From Canna indica (lineage: Eukaryota; Streptophyta; Magnoliopsida; Zingiberales; Cannaceae), in assembly GCA_034359265.1 (NCBI GenBank), contig CP136897.1:36505501-36569500 (forward strand): a DNA stretch of 64,000 nucleotides, written 5' to 3'. Position numbers and translations under genes: made by a program. The notes beneath the pieces are model-generated. The model had not been told where the DNA came from, did no database searches, and saw only the letters and a list, made by a program, of their open reading frames with translations. Every line of letters starts with the position of its first letter. Position 1 is the first letter of the stretch. Below are positions 42,541 through 54,268 of the stretch, one piece after another.

Positions 42541-42658
42541 GGGTGCGATCATACCAGCACTAACGCACCGGATCCCATCAGAACTCCTAAGTTAAGCGTG
42601 CTTGGGCGAGAGTAGTACTAGGATGGGTGACCCCGTGGGAAGTCCTCGTGTTGCACCT
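42541..42658 (+). rRNA. 5S rRNA: 5S ribosomal RNA
   Basis: Full length. Variants G48T, C95G, shared with the copy at 37098. Confidence 0.92.
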
Positions 42659-43026
42659 TTTTTTTTTACTACCTATTTGATTGCACGACGAGATCATTTT
42701 TTTTACCAATCTTTCTAACCAAACGTTAAGGACGGACGACGTCGTCGACATAAAATTTGGCTGTCGTTCGCCCGCGCAGGGCCCGCCGCAACCTCTACGG
42801 CCGGCTCGATCGACCAACCGATCCGAAAAATTAAAATTTGTAAATAAATAAGAAATATAACATTTCAATTATTATTTTTCATTTAAAACGGGCGTAACTC
42901 CGTGCATTATTGTCCGATTTCAGCTTTTCACGTGGCGCTAAAAGGCGCGCGAAGAGACGAAGAAAATGACCCCGAGCTATCCCTCGGACGCTCACCCTTA
43001 TTGGCCGATGATCAGAATTGCATGAC

Positions 43027-43144
43027 GGGTGCGATCATACCAGCACTAATGCACCGGATCCCATCAGAACTTTGAAGTTAAGCGTGCTTGGGCGAGAGTA
43101 GTACTAGGATGGGTGACCCCCTGGGAAGTCCTCGTGTTGCACCT
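43027..43144 (+). rRNA. 5S rRNA: 5S ribosomal RNA
   Basis: Full length. Variants C24T, C46T, C47T. Confidence 0.92.
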
Positions 43145-43509
43145 TTTTTTTTACTACATATTTGATTGCACGACGAGATCATTTTTTTTACCAATCTTTC
43201 AAAACAAACGTTAAGGACGGACGACGTCTCGACATAAAATTTGGCTGTCGATCGCCCGCGCGGGGCCCGCCGCAACCTCTACGGCCGGCTCGATCGACCA
43301 ACCGACCCGAAAAATTAAAATTTGTAAATAAATATGAAAAATAACATTTCATTTATTATTTTTCGTTTAAAACGGGCGTAACTTCGTGCATTATTGTCCG
43401 ATTTCATCTTTTCACGTTGCGATAAATGGCGCGCGAAGAGACGAAGAAAATGACCCCGATCAATCCCTCGACGCTCACCCTTATTAGCCGACGATCAGAA
43501 GTGCATGAC

Positions 43510-43627
43510 GGGTGCTTTCATACCAGCACTAACGCACCGGATCCCATCAGAACTCCGAAGTTAAGCGTGCTTGGGCGAGAGTAGTACTAGGATGGGTGAA
43601 CCCCTGGGAAGTCCTCGTGTTGCATCT
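43510..43627 (+). rRNA. 5S rRNA: 5S ribosomal RNA, helix I variant
   Basis: Full length. G7T, A8T, C91A, C116T; duplicate of 38067. Confidence 0.9.
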
Positions 43628-43994
43628 TTTTTTTTACTACCTATTTGATTGCACGACGAGATCATTTTTTTTACCAATCTTTCTAACCAAACGTTAAGGA
43701 CGGACGACGTCGTCGACATAAAATTTGGCTGTCGATCGCCCGCGCGGGGCCCGCCGCAACCTCTACGGCCGGCTCGATCGACCAACCGACCCGAAAAATT
43801 AAAATTTGTAAATAAATAAGAAAAATAACATTTCATTTATTATTTTTCATTTAAAACGGGCGTAACTTCGTACATTATTGTCCGATTTCATCTTTTCACG
43901 TGTCGCTAAAAGGCGCGCGAAGAGACGAAGAAAATGACCCCGAGCAATCCCTCGGACGCTCACCCTTATTAGCCGACGATCAGAAGTGCATGAC

Positions 43995-44112
43995 GGGTGC
44001 TTTCATACCAGCACTAACTCACCGGATCCCATCAGAACTCCGAAGTTAAGCGTGCTTGGGCGAGAGTAGTACAGGGATGGTTGAACCTCTGGGAAGTCCT
44101 CGTGTTGTATCT
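43995..44112 (+). rRNA. 5S rRNA: 5S ribosomal RNA, divergent
   Basis: Full length. Same ten variants as at 38552. Confidence 0.87.
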
Positions 44113-44475
44113 TTTTTTTTACTACCTATTTGATTGCACGACGAGATCATTTTTTTTACTAATCTTTCTAACCAAACGTTAAGGACGGACGACGTCGTCG
44201 ACATAAAATTTCGCTGTCGATCGCCCGCGCGGGGCCCGCCGCAACATCGACGACCGGCTCGGTCGACCAACCGACCCGAAAAATTAAAATTTGTAAATAA
44301 ATAAGAAAAATAACATTTCAATTATTATTTTTGTTTAAAACGGGCGTAATTCCGTGCATTATTGTCCGATTTCAGCTTTTCACTTGACGCTAAATGCGCG
44401 AAGAGACGAAGAAAATGACCCCGGGCTATCCCTCGGACGCTCACCCTTATTAGCCGATGATCAGAAGTGCACGAC

Positions 44476-44593
44476 GGTTGCGATCATACCAGCACTAACG
44501 CACCAGATCCCATCAGAACTCCGAAGTTAAGCGTGCTTGGGCGAGAGTAGTACTAGGATGGGTGACCGCCTGGGAAGTCCTCGTGTTGCATCT
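44476..44593 (+). rRNA. 5S rRNA: 5S ribosomal RNA
   Basis: Full length. Variants G3T, G30A, C93G, C116T. Confidence 0.91.
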
Positions 44594-44959
44594 TTTTTTT
44601 TACTACCTATTTGATTGAACGACGAGATCATTTTTTTTACCAATCTTTCTAACCAAACGTTAAGGACGGACGACGTCGTCGACATAAAATTTTAGTCTCG
44701 ATCGCCCGCGCGGGGCCCGCCGCAACCTCTTCGGCCGGCTCGATCGACCAACCGACTCGAAAAGTTAAAATTTGTAAATAAATAAGAAAAATAACATTTC
44801 AATTATTATTTTTCGTTTAAAACGGGCGTAACTTGTGCATTATTGTCCGATTTCATCTTTTCACGTGGCGCTAAAAGGCGCGCGAAGAGACGAAGAAAAT
44901 GACCCCGAGCAATCCCTCGGACGCTCACCCTTATTAGCCGACGATCAGAAGTGCATGAC

Positions 44960-45077
44960 GGGTGCTTTCATACCAGCACTAACGCACCGGATCCCATCAG
45001 AACTCCGAAGTTAAGCGTGCTTGGGCGAGAGTAGTACTAGGATGGGTGAACCCCTGGAAAGTCCTCGTGTTGCATCT
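44960..45077 (+). rRNA. 5S rRNA: 5S ribosomal RNA, helix I variant
   Basis: Full length. G7T, A8T, C91A, G99A, C116T. Confidence 0.9.
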
Positions 45078-45441
45078 TTTTTTTTACTACCTATTTGATT
45101 GCACGACGAGATCATTTTTTTTACTAATCTTTCTAACCAAACGTTAAGGACGGACGACGTCGTCGACATAAAATTTCGCTGTCGATAGACCGCGCGGGGG
45201 CCGCCGCAACCTCTACGGCCGGCTCGATCGACCAACCGACCCGAAAAATTAAAATTTGTAAATAAATAAGAAAAATAACATTTCAATTATTATTTTTGTT
45301 TAAAACGGGCGTAACTCCGTGCATTATTGTCCGATTTCAGCTTTTCACGTGGCGCTAAAAGGCGCGAAGAGACGAAGAAAATGACCCCGGGCTATCCCTC
45401 GGACGCTCACCCTTATTAGTCGACGATCAGAAGTGCACGAC

Positions 45442-45558
45442 GGGTGCGATCATACCAGCACTAACGCACCGGATCCCATCAAAACTCCGAAGTTAAGCGT
45501 GCTTGGGCGAGAGTAGTACTAGGATGGGTGACCCCTGGGAAGTCCTCGTGTTGCACCT
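45442..45558 (+). rRNA. 5S rRNA: 5S ribosomal RNA, 1-bp deletion
   Basis: 117 nt. One C of the CCCCC at 91-95 is missing; also G41A. Confidence 0.88.
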
Positions 45559-45925
45559 TTTTTTTTACTACCTATTTGATTGCACGACGAGATCATTTTT
45601 TTTACAAATCTTTCTAACCAAACGTTAAGGACGGACGACGTCGTCGACATAAAATTTGGCTATCGATCGCCCGCGCGGGGCCCGCCGCAAACTCTACGAC
45701 CGGCTCGATCGACCAACCGACCCGAAAAATTAAAATTTGTAAATAAGTAAGTAAAATAACATTTCAATTGTTATTTTTCGTTTAAAACGGGCGTAACTCC
45801 GTGCATTATTGTCCGATTTTAGCTTTTCACGTGGCGCTAAAAGGCGTGCGAAGAGACGAAGAAAATGACCCCGAGCTATCCCTCGGACGCTCACCCTTAT
45901 TAGCCGACGATCAGAAGTGCACGAC

Positions 45926-46043
45926 GGGTGCGATCATACCAGCACTAACGCACCGGATCCCATCAAAACTCCGAAGTTAAGTGTGCTTGGGCGAGAGTAC
46001 TACTAGGATGGGTGACCCCCTGGGAAGTCCTCGTGTTGCACCT
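45926..46043 (+). rRNA. 5S rRNA: 5S ribosomal RNA
   Basis: Full length. Variants G41A, C57T, G75C. Confidence 0.92.
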
Positions 46044-46410
46044 TTTTTTTTACTACCTATTTGATTGCACGACGAGATCATTTTTTTTACCAATCTTTCT
46101 AACCAAACGTTAAGGACGGACGACGTCGTCGACATAAAATTTGGCTCTCGATCGCCCGCGCGGGGCCCCCCGCAAGCTCTACGGCCGGCTCGATCGACCA
46201 ACTGACCCGAAAAATTAAAATTTGTAAATAAATAAGAAAAATAATATTTCAATTATTATTTTTCGTTTAAAACCGGCGTAACTTCGTGCATTATTGTCCG
46301 ATTTCATCTTTTCACGTGGCGCTAAAAGGCGCGCGAAGAGACGAAGAAAATGACCCCGAGCTATCCCTCGGACGCTCACCCTTATTAGCCGACGATCAGA
46401 AGTGCACGAC

Positions 46411-46528
46411 GGGTGCGATCATACCAGCACTAACGCACCGGATCCCATCAGAACTCCGAAGTTAAGCTTGCTTGGGCGAGAGTAGTACTAGGATGGGTGA
46501 CCCCCTGGGAAGTCCTCGTGTTGCACCT
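46411..46528 (+). rRNA. 5S rRNA: 5S ribosomal RNA, near consensus
   Basis: Full length. G58T is the only difference seen; the T-run after it is interrupted by one G. Confidence 0.94.
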
Positions 46529-46603
46529 TGTTTTTTACTACCTATTTGATTGCACGACGAGATCATTATTTTTACCAATCTTTCTAACAAAACGTTAAGG
46601 ACG

Positions 46604-46649
46604 GACGACGTCGTCGACATAAAATTTGGCTGTCGATCGCCCGCGCGGG
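46604..46649. other. Paired spacer palindromes (representative)
   Basis: GACGACGTCGTC (46604-46615) is a perfect 12-bp palindrome, and CCCGCGCGGG (46640-46649) a perfect 10-bp palindrome 24 bp further on. Both recur in most spacers. They are CpG-dense and could be methylation targets or protein sites; nothing in the sequence decides this. Confidence 0.6.
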
Positions 46650-46895
46650 GCCCGCCGTAACCTCTACGGCCGGCTCGATCGACCAACCGACCCGAAAACT
46701 TAAAATTTGTAAATAAATAAGAAAAATAACATTTCAATTATTATTTTTCGTTTAAAACGGGCGTAACTCCGTGCATTATTGTCCGATTTTAGCTTTTCAC
46801 GTGGCGCTAAAAGGCGCGCGAAGAGACGAAGAAAATGACCCCGAGCTATCCCTCGGACGCTCACCCTTATTAGCCGACGATCAGAAGTGCATCAC

Positions 46896-47013
46896 GAGTG
46901 TGATCATACCAGCACTAACGCACCTGATTCCATCAGATCTCCGAAGTTAAGCGTGCTTGGGCGAGAGTAGTACTAGGATGGGTGACCCCCTGGGAAGTCC
47001 TCCTGTTGCACCT
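46896..47013 (+). rRNA. 5S rRNA: 5S ribosomal RNA
   Basis: Full length. Variants G2A, C6T, G30T, C34T, A43T, G108C. Confidence 0.9.
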
Positions 47014-47380
47014 TTTTTTTTACTACCTATTTGATTGCACGACGAGATCATTTTTTTTACCAATCTTTCTAACCAAACGTTAAGGACGGACGACGTCGTC
47101 GACATAAGATTTGGCTGTCGATCGCCCGCGCGGGGCCCGCCGCAACCTCTACGGCCGGCTTGATCGACCATCCGACCCGAAAAATTAAAATTTTTAAATA
47201 AATAAGAAAAATAACATTTCAATTATTATTTTTCGTTTAAAACGGGCGTAACTCCGTGCATTATTGTCCGATTTCATCTTTTCACGTGGCGCTAAAAGGC
47301 GTGCGAAGAGACGAAGAAAATGACCCCGAGCTATCCCTCGGACGTTCACCCTTATTAGCCGACGATCAGAAGTGCACGAA

Positions 47381-47498
47381 GGGTGCGATCATACCAGCAT
47401 AAACGCACCGTATCCCATCAGAACTACGAAGTTAAGCGTGCTTGGGCGAGAGTAGTACTAGGATGGGTGACCCCCTAGGAAGTCCTCTTGTTGCACCT
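47381..47498 (+). rRNA. 5S rRNA: 5S ribosomal RNA
   Basis: Full length. Variants C20T, T21A, G31T, C46A, G97A, G108T. Confidence 0.9.
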
Positions 47499-47866
47499 TT
47501 TTTTTTTACTACCTATTTGATTGCACGACGAGATCATTTTTTTTACCAATCTTTCTAACCAAACGTTAAGGACGGACGACGTCGTCGACATAAAATTTGG
47601 CTGTCGATCGCCCGCGCGGGTCCCGCCGCAACCTCCTCGGCCGGCTCGATCGACCAGCCGACCCGAAAAATTAAAATTTGTAAATAAATAAGAAAAATAA
47701 TATTTCAATTATTATTTTTCGTTTAAAACGGGCGTAACTCCGTGCATTATTGTCCGATTTCAGCTTTTCACGTGGCGCTAAAAGACGCGCCAAGAGACGA
47801 AGAAAATGACCCCGAGCTATCGCTCGGACGCTCACCCTTATTAGCCGACGATCAGAAGTGCATGAC

Positions 47867-47984
47867 GGGTGCGATCATATCAGCACTAACGCACCGGATC
47901 CCATGAAAACTCCGAAGTTAAGCGTGCTTGGGCGAGAGTAGTACTAGGATGGGTGAACCCCTGGGAAGTCCTCGTGTTGCAGCT
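47867..47984 (+). rRNA. 5S rRNA: 5S ribosomal RNA
   Basis: Full length. Variants C14T, C39G, G41A, C91A, C116G. Confidence 0.9.
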
Positions 47985-48351
47985 TTTTTTTTACTACCTA
48001 TTTGATTGCACGACGAGATCATTTTTTTTACCAATCTTTCTAACCAAATGTTAAGGACGGACGACGTTGTCGACATAAAATTTGACTGTCGATCGCCCGC
48101 GCGGGGCCCGCCGCAACCTCTACGGCCGTCTCGATCGACCAACCGACCCAAAAAATGAAAATTTGTAAATAAATAAGAAAAATAACATTTCAATTATTAT
48201 TTTTCGTTTAAAACGGGCGTAACTCCGTGCATTATTGTCCGATTTCAGCTTTTCACGTGGCGCTAAAAGGCGCGCGAAGAGACGAAGAAAATGACCCAGA
48301 GCTATCCCTCGGACGCTCACCCTTATTAGCCGACGATCAGAAGTGCATGAT

Positions 48352-48469
48352 GGGTGCGATCATACCAGCACTAACGCACCAGATCCCTTCAGAACTCCGA
48401 AGTTAAGCGTGCTTGGGCGAGAGTAGTACTAGGATGGGTGACCCCCTAGGAAGTCCTCGTGTTGCACCT
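48352..48469 (+). rRNA. 5S rRNA: 5S ribosomal RNA
   Basis: Full length. Variants G30A, A37T, G97A. Confidence 0.92.
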
Positions 48470-48836
48470 TTTTTTTTACTACCTATTTGATTGCACGACG
48501 AGATAATTTTTTTTACCAATCTTTCTAACCAAACGTTAAGGACGGACGATGTCGTCGAAATAAAATTTGGGTGTCGATCGCCCGCGCGGGGCCCGCCGCA
48601 ACCTCTACGTCCGGCTCGATCGACCAACCGACCCGAAAAATTAAAATTTGTAAATAAATAAGAAAAATAACATTTCAATTATTATTTTTCGTTTAAAACG
48701 GGCGTAACTCCGTGCATTATTGTCCGATTTCAGCTTTTCACGTGGCGCTAAAAGACGCGCCAAGAGACGAAGAAAATGACCCCGAGCTATCGCTCGGACG
48801 CTCACCCTTATTAGCCGACGATCAGAAGTGCATGAC

Positions 48837-48954
48837 GGGTGCGATCATATCAGCATTAACGCACCGGATCCCATCAAAACTCCGAAGTTAAGCGTGCTTG
48901 GGCGAGAGTAGTACTAGGATGGGTGAACCCCTGGGAAGTCCTCGTGTTGCAGCT
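48837..48954 (+). rRNA. 5S rRNA: 5S ribosomal RNA
   Basis: Full length. C14T, C20T, G41A, C91A, C116G; second-dimer counterpart of the copy at 47867. Confidence 0.9.
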
Positions 48955-49321
48955 TTTTTTTTACTACCTATTTGATTGCACGACGAGATCATTTTTTTTA
49001 CCAATCTTTCTAACCAAATGTTAAGGACGGACGACGTTGTCGACATAAAATTTGACTGTCGATCGCCCGCGCGGGGCCCGCCGCAACCTCTACGGCCGTC
49101 TCGATCGACCAACCGACCCAAAAAATTAAAATTTGTAAATAAATAAGAAAAATAACATTTCAATTATTATTTTTCGTTTAAAACGGGCGTAACTCCGTGC
49201 ATTATTGTCCGATTTCAGCTTTTCACGTGGCGCTAAAAGGCGCGCGAAGAGACGAAGAAAATGACCCAGAGCTATCCCTCGGACGCTCACCCTTATTAGC
49301 CGACGATCAGAAGTGCATGAT

Positions 49322-49439
49322 GGGTGCGATCATACCAGCACTAACGCACCAGATCCCTTCAAAACTCCGAAGTTAAGTGTGCTTGGGCGAGAGTAGTACT
49401 AGGATGGGTGACCCCCTAGGAAGTCCTCGTGTTGCACCT
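49322..49439 (+). rRNA. 5S rRNA: 5S ribosomal RNA
   Basis: Full length. G30A, A37T, G41A, C57T, G97A; counterpart of the copy at 48352. Confidence 0.91.
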
Positions 49440-49806
49440 TTTTTTTTACTACCTATTTGATTGCACGACGAGATAATTTTTTTTACCAATCTTTCTAACC
49501 AAACGTTAAGGACGGACGATGTCGTCGAAATAAAATTTGGCTGTCGATCGCCCGCGCGGGGCCCGCCGCAACCTCTACGTCCGGCTCGATCGACCAACCG
49601 ACCCGAAAAATTAAAATTTGTAAATAAATAAGAAAAATAACATTTCAATTATTATTTTTCGTTTAAAACGGGCGTAACTCCGTGCATTATTGTCCGATTT
49701 CAGCTTTTCACGTGGCGCTAAAAGGCGCGCGAAGAGACGAAGAAAATGACGCCGAGCTATCCCTCGGATGCTCACCCTTATTAGCCGACGATCAGAAGTG
49801 CATGAT

Positions 49807-49924
49807 GGGTGCGATCATACTAGTACTAACGCACCGGATCCCATCAGAACTCCGAAGTTAAGCGTGCTTGGGCGAGAGTAGTACTAGGATTGGTGCCCCC
49901 CTGGGAAGTCCTCGTGTTGCACCT
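49807..49924 (+). rRNA. 5S rRNA: 5S ribosomal RNA
   Basis: Full length. Variants C15T, C18T, G85T, A90C. Confidence 0.91.
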
Positions 49925-50291
49925 TTTTTTTTACTACCTATTTGATTGCACGACGAGATCATTTTTTTTACCAATCTTTCTAACCAAACGTTAAGGACGG
50001 ACGACGACGTCGACATAAAATTTGGCTGTCGATCGCCCGCGCGGGGCCCGCCGCAACCTCTACGGCCGGCTCGATCGACCAACCGACCCGAAAAATTAAA
50101 ATTTGTAAATAAATAAGAAAAAAAACATTTCAATTATTATTTTTCATTTAAAATGGGCGTAACTCTGTGCATTATTGTCCGATTTCAGCTTTTCACGTGG
50201 CGCTAAAAGGCGCGCGAAGAGACGAAGAAAATGACCCCGAGCTATCCCTCGGAGGCTCACCCTTATTAGCCGACGATCAGAAGAGCATGAC

Positions 50292-50409
50292 GGGTGCGAT
50301 CATACCAGCACTAACGCATCGGATCCCATTAGAACTCCGAAGTTAAGCGTGCTTGGTCGAGAGTAGAACTAGGATGGGTGACCCCCTGGGAAGTCCTCGT
50401 GTTGCAGCT
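50292..50409 (+). rRNA. 5S rRNA: 5S ribosomal RNA
   Basis: Full length. Variants C28T, C39T, G66T, T76A, C116G. Confidence 0.91.
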
Positions 50410-50776
50410 TTTTTTTTACTACCTATTTGATTGCACGACGAGATCATTTTTTTTAACAATCTTTCTAACCAAACGTTAAGGACGGACGATGTCGTCGACA
50501 TAAAATTTGACTGTCGATCGCCCGCGTGGGGCCCGCCGCAACCTCTACGGCCGTCTCGATCGACCAACCGACCCAAAAAATTAAAATTTGTAAATAAATA
50601 AGAAAAATAACATTTCAATTATTATTTTTTGTTTAAAACGGGCGTAACTCCATGCATTATTGTCCGATTTCATCTTTTCACGTGGCGCTAAAAGGCGCGC
50701 GAAGAGACGAAGAAAATGACCCCGAGCTATCCCTCGGACGCTCACCCTTATTAGCCGACGATCAGAAGTGCATGAT

Positions 50777-50894
50777 GGGTGCGATCATACCAGCACTAAC
50801 GCACCGAATCCCATCAGAACTCCGAAGTTAAGTGTGCTTGGGCGAGAGTAGTACTAGGATGGGTGACCCCCTAGGAAGTCCTCGTGTTGCACCT
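50777..50894 (+). rRNA. 5S rRNA: 5S ribosomal RNA
   Basis: Full length. Variants G31A, C57T, G97A, identical to the next copy. Confidence 0.92.
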
Positions 50895-51261
50895 TTTTTT
50901 TTACTACCTAATTGATTGCACGACGAGATAATTTTTTTTACCAATCTTTCTAACCAAACGTTAAGGACGGACGACGTCGTCGACATAAAATTTGGCTGTC
51001 GATCGCCCGCGCGGGGCCCGCCGCAACCTCTACGGCCGTCTCGATCGACCAACCGACCCAAAAAATTAAAATTTGTAAATAAATAAGAAAAATAACATTT
51101 CAATTATTATTTTTTGTTTAAAACGGGCGTAACTCCTTGCGTTATTGTCCGATTTCATCTTTTCACGTGGCGCTAAAAGGCGCGCGAAGAGACGAAGAAA
51201 ATGACCCCGAGCTATCCCTCGGACGCTCACCCTTATTAGCCGACGATCAGAAGTGCATGAT

Positions 51262-51379
51262 GGGTGCGATCATACCAGCACTAACGCACCGAATCCCATC
51301 AGAACTCCGAAGTTAAGTGTGCTTGGGCGAGAGTAGTACTAGGATGGGTGACCCCCTAGGAAGTCCTCGTGTTGCACCT
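51262..51379 (+). rRNA. 5S rRNA: 5S ribosomal RNA
   Basis: Full length. G31A, C57T, G97A; tandem duplicate of 50777. Confidence 0.92.
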
Positions 51380-51746
51380 TTTTTTTTACTACCTAATTGA
51401 TTGCACGACGAGATAATTTTTTTTACCAATCTTTCTAACCAAACGTTAAGGACGGACGACGTCGTCGACATAAAATTTGGCTGTCGATCGCCCGCGCGGG
51501 GCCCGCCGCAACCTCTACGTCCGGCTTGATCGACCAACCGACCCGAAAAATTAAAATTTGTAAATAAATAAGAAAAATAACATTTCAATTATTATTTTTC
51601 ATTTAAAACGGGCGTAATTCCGTGCATTATTGTCCGATTTTAGCTTTTCACGTGGCGCTAAAAGGCGCGCGAATAGACGAAGAAAATGACCCCGAGCTAT
51701 CCCTCGGACGCTCACCCGTATTAGCCGACGATCAGAAGTGCATAAC

Positions 51747-51864
51747 GGTTGCGATCATAACAGCACTAACGCATCAGATCCCATCAGAACTCCGAAGTTA
51801 AGCGTGCTTGGGCGACAGTAGTACTAGGATGGGTGACCCCCTGGGAAGTCCTCGTGTTGCACCT
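51747..51864 (+). rRNA. 5S rRNA: 5S ribosomal RNA
   Basis: Full length. Variants G3T, C14A, C28T, G30A, G70C. Its 5' half reappears at 53191. Confidence 0.91.
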
Positions 51865-52232
51865 TTTTTTTTTACTACCTATTTGATTGCACGACGAGAT
51901 CATTTTTTTTACCAATCTTTCTAACCAAACGTTAAGGACGGACGACGTCGTCGACATAAAATTTGGCTGTCGATCGCCCGCGCGGGGTCCGCCGCAACCT
52001 CTACGGACGGCTCGATCGACCAACCGACCCGAAAAATTAAAATTTGTAAATAAATAAGAAAAATAACATTTCAATTATTATTTTTCGTTTAAAACGGGCG
52101 TAACTCCGTGCATTATTGTCCGATTTCAGCTTTTCACGTGGCGCTGAAAGGCGCGCGAAGAGACGAAGAAAATGACCCCGAGCTGTCCCTCGGACGCTCA
52201 CCCTTATTAGCCGACGATCAGAACTGCATGAC

Positions 52233-52349
52233 GGGTGCGATCATACCAGCACTAATGCACTGGATCCCATCAGAACTCCGAAGTTAAGCGTGCTTGGGCG
52301 AGAGTAGTACTAGGATGGATGACCCCCTGGAAGTCCTCGTGTTGCACTT
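52233..52349 (+). rRNA. 5S rRNA: 5S ribosomal RNA, 1-bp deletion
   Basis: 117 nt. One G of the GGG at 97-99 is missing; also C24T, C29T, G87A, C117T. Confidence 0.88.
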
Positions 52350-52705
52350 GTTTTTTTACTACCTATTTGATTGCACAACGAGATCATTTTTTTTACCAAT
52401 CTTTCTAACAAAACGTTAAGGACGGACGATGTCGTCGCCATAAAATTTGGCTGTCGATCGCCCGCCGCAACCTCTACGGCCGGCTCGATCGACCAACCGA
52501 CCCGAAAAATTAAAATTTATAAATAAATAAGAAAAATAACATTTCAATTATTATTTTTCGTTTAAAACGGGCGTAACTCCGTGCATTATTGTCCGATTTC
52601 AATTTTTCACGTGGCGCTGAAAGGCGCGCGAAGAGACGAAGAAAATGACCCCGAGTTGTCCCTCGGACGCTCACCCTTATTAGCCGACGATCAGAAGTGC
52701 ATGAC

Positions 52706-52823
52706 GGGTGCGATCATACTAGCACTAACGCACCGGATCCCATTAGAACTCCGAAGTTAAGCGTGCTTGCGCGAGAGTGGTACTAGGATGGGTGACCCCT
52801 TCGGAAGTCCTCGTGTTGCACCT
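52706..52823 (+). rRNA. 5S rRNA: 5S ribosomal RNA
   Basis: Full length. Variants C15T, C39T, G65C, A74G, C95T, G97C; repeated at 54151. Confidence 0.9.
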
Positions 52824-53190
52824 TTTTTTTTACTACCTATTTGATTGCTCGACGAGATCATTTTTTTTACCAATCTTTCTTACCAAACATTAAGGACGGA
52901 CGACGTCGTCGCCATAAAATTTGGCTGTCGATCGCCCGCGCGGGGCCCGCCGCAACCTCTACGTCCGGCTTGATCGACCAACCGACCCGAAAAATTAAAA
53001 TTTGTAAATAAATAAGAAAAATAACATTTCAATTATTATTTTTCATTTAAAACGGGCGTAATTCCGTGCATTATTGTCCGATTTTAGCTTTTCACGTGGC
53101 GCTAAAAGGCGCGCGAATAGACGAAGAAAATGACCCCGAGCTATCCCTCGGACGCTCACCCGTATTAGCCGACGATCAGAAGTGCATAAC

Positions 53191-53308
53191 GGTTGCGATC
53201 ATAACAGCACTAACGCATCAGATCCCATCAGAACTCCGAAGTTAAGCGTGCTTGCGCGAGAGTGGTACTAGGATGGGTGACCCCTTCGGAAGTCCTCGTG
53301 TTGCACCT
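53191..53308 (+). rRNA. 5S rRNA: 5S ribosomal RNA, recombinant copy
   Basis: Full length. The 5' half carries G3T, C14A, C28T, G30A of the copy at 51747; the 3' half carries G65C, A74G, C95T, G97C of the copy at 52706. The switch lies between positions 31 and 65. Confidence 0.9.
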
Positions 53309-53675
53309 TTTTTTTTACTACCTATTTGATTGCTCGACGAGATCATTTTTTTTACCAATCTTTCTTACCAAACATTAAGGACGGACGACGTCGTCGACAT
53401 AAAATTTGGCTGTCGATCGCCCGCGCGGGGTCCGTGGCAACCTCTATGTCCGGCTCGATCGACCAACCGACCCGAAAAATTAAAATTTGAAAATAAATAA
53501 GAAAAATAACATTTCAATTATTATTTTTCGTTTAAAACGGGCGTAACTCCGTGCATTATTGTCCGATTTCAGCTTTTCACGTTGCGCTGAAAGGCGCGTG
53601 AAGAGACGAAGAAAATGACCCCGAGCTGTCCCTCGGACGCTCACCCTTATTAGCCGACGATCAGAAGTGCATGAC

Positions 53676-53793
53676 GGGTGCGATCATACCACCACTAACG
53701 CACCGGATCCCATTAGAACTCCGAAGTTAAGCGTGTTTGGGCGAGAGTAGTACTAGGATGGGTGACCCCGTGGGAAGTTCTCGTGTTGCACCT
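53676..53793 (+). rRNA. 5S rRNA: 5S ribosomal RNA
   Basis: Full length. Variants G17C, C39T, C61T, C95G, C104T. The T-run is interrupted by a C. Confidence 0.9.
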
Positions 53794-54150
53794 TTTCTTT
53801 TTACTACCTATTTGATTGCACGACGAGATCATTTTTTTTACTAATCTTACTAACCAAACGTTAAGGACGGACGACGTCGTCGCCATAAAATTTGGCTGTC
53901 GATCGCCCGCCGCAACCTCTACGGCCGGCTCGATCGACCAACCGACCCGAAAAATTAAAATTTATAAATAAATAAGAAAAATAACATTTCAATTATTATT
54001 TTTCGTTTAAAACGGGCGTAACTCCGTGCATTATTGTCCGATTTCAATTTTTCACGTGGCGCTGAAAGGCGCGCGAAGAGACGAAGAAAATGACCCCGAG
54101 TTGTCCCTCGGACGCTCACCCTTATTAGCCGACGATCAGAAGTGCATGAC

Positions 54151-54268
54151 GGGTGCGATCATACTAGCACTAACGCACCGGATCCCATTAGAACTCCGAA
54201 GTTAAGCGTGCTTGCGCGAGAGTGGTACTAGGATGGGTGACCCCTTCGGAAGTCCTCGTGTTGCACCT
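54151..54268 (+). rRNA. 5S rRNA: 5S ribosomal RNA
   Basis: Full length. Same variants as at 52706, 1,445 bp apart. Confidence 0.9.

Larger units (their letters stand above)
33211..44476 (+). repeat. Segmental duplication of 5S units, ~5.4-kb offset
   Basis: From about 34.5 to 39.03 kb every unit matches a unit 5,442-5,443 bp downstream (39.98 to 44.47 kb), including two class B truncated copies and two copies with the T deletion. Left of this the match continues at an offset of 6,412 bp (33.28 and 39.69 kb), because two units (copies at 33567 and 34052) have no counterpart in the second block. Confidence 0.88.
47867..49806 (+). repeat. Two-unit higher-order repeat, 970-bp period
   Basis: The 5S copies at 47867/48352 correspond to 48837/49322, with matching spacers (CGTTGTCGACATAAAATTTGAC alternating with GATGTCGTCGAAAT). 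Confidence 0.88.
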
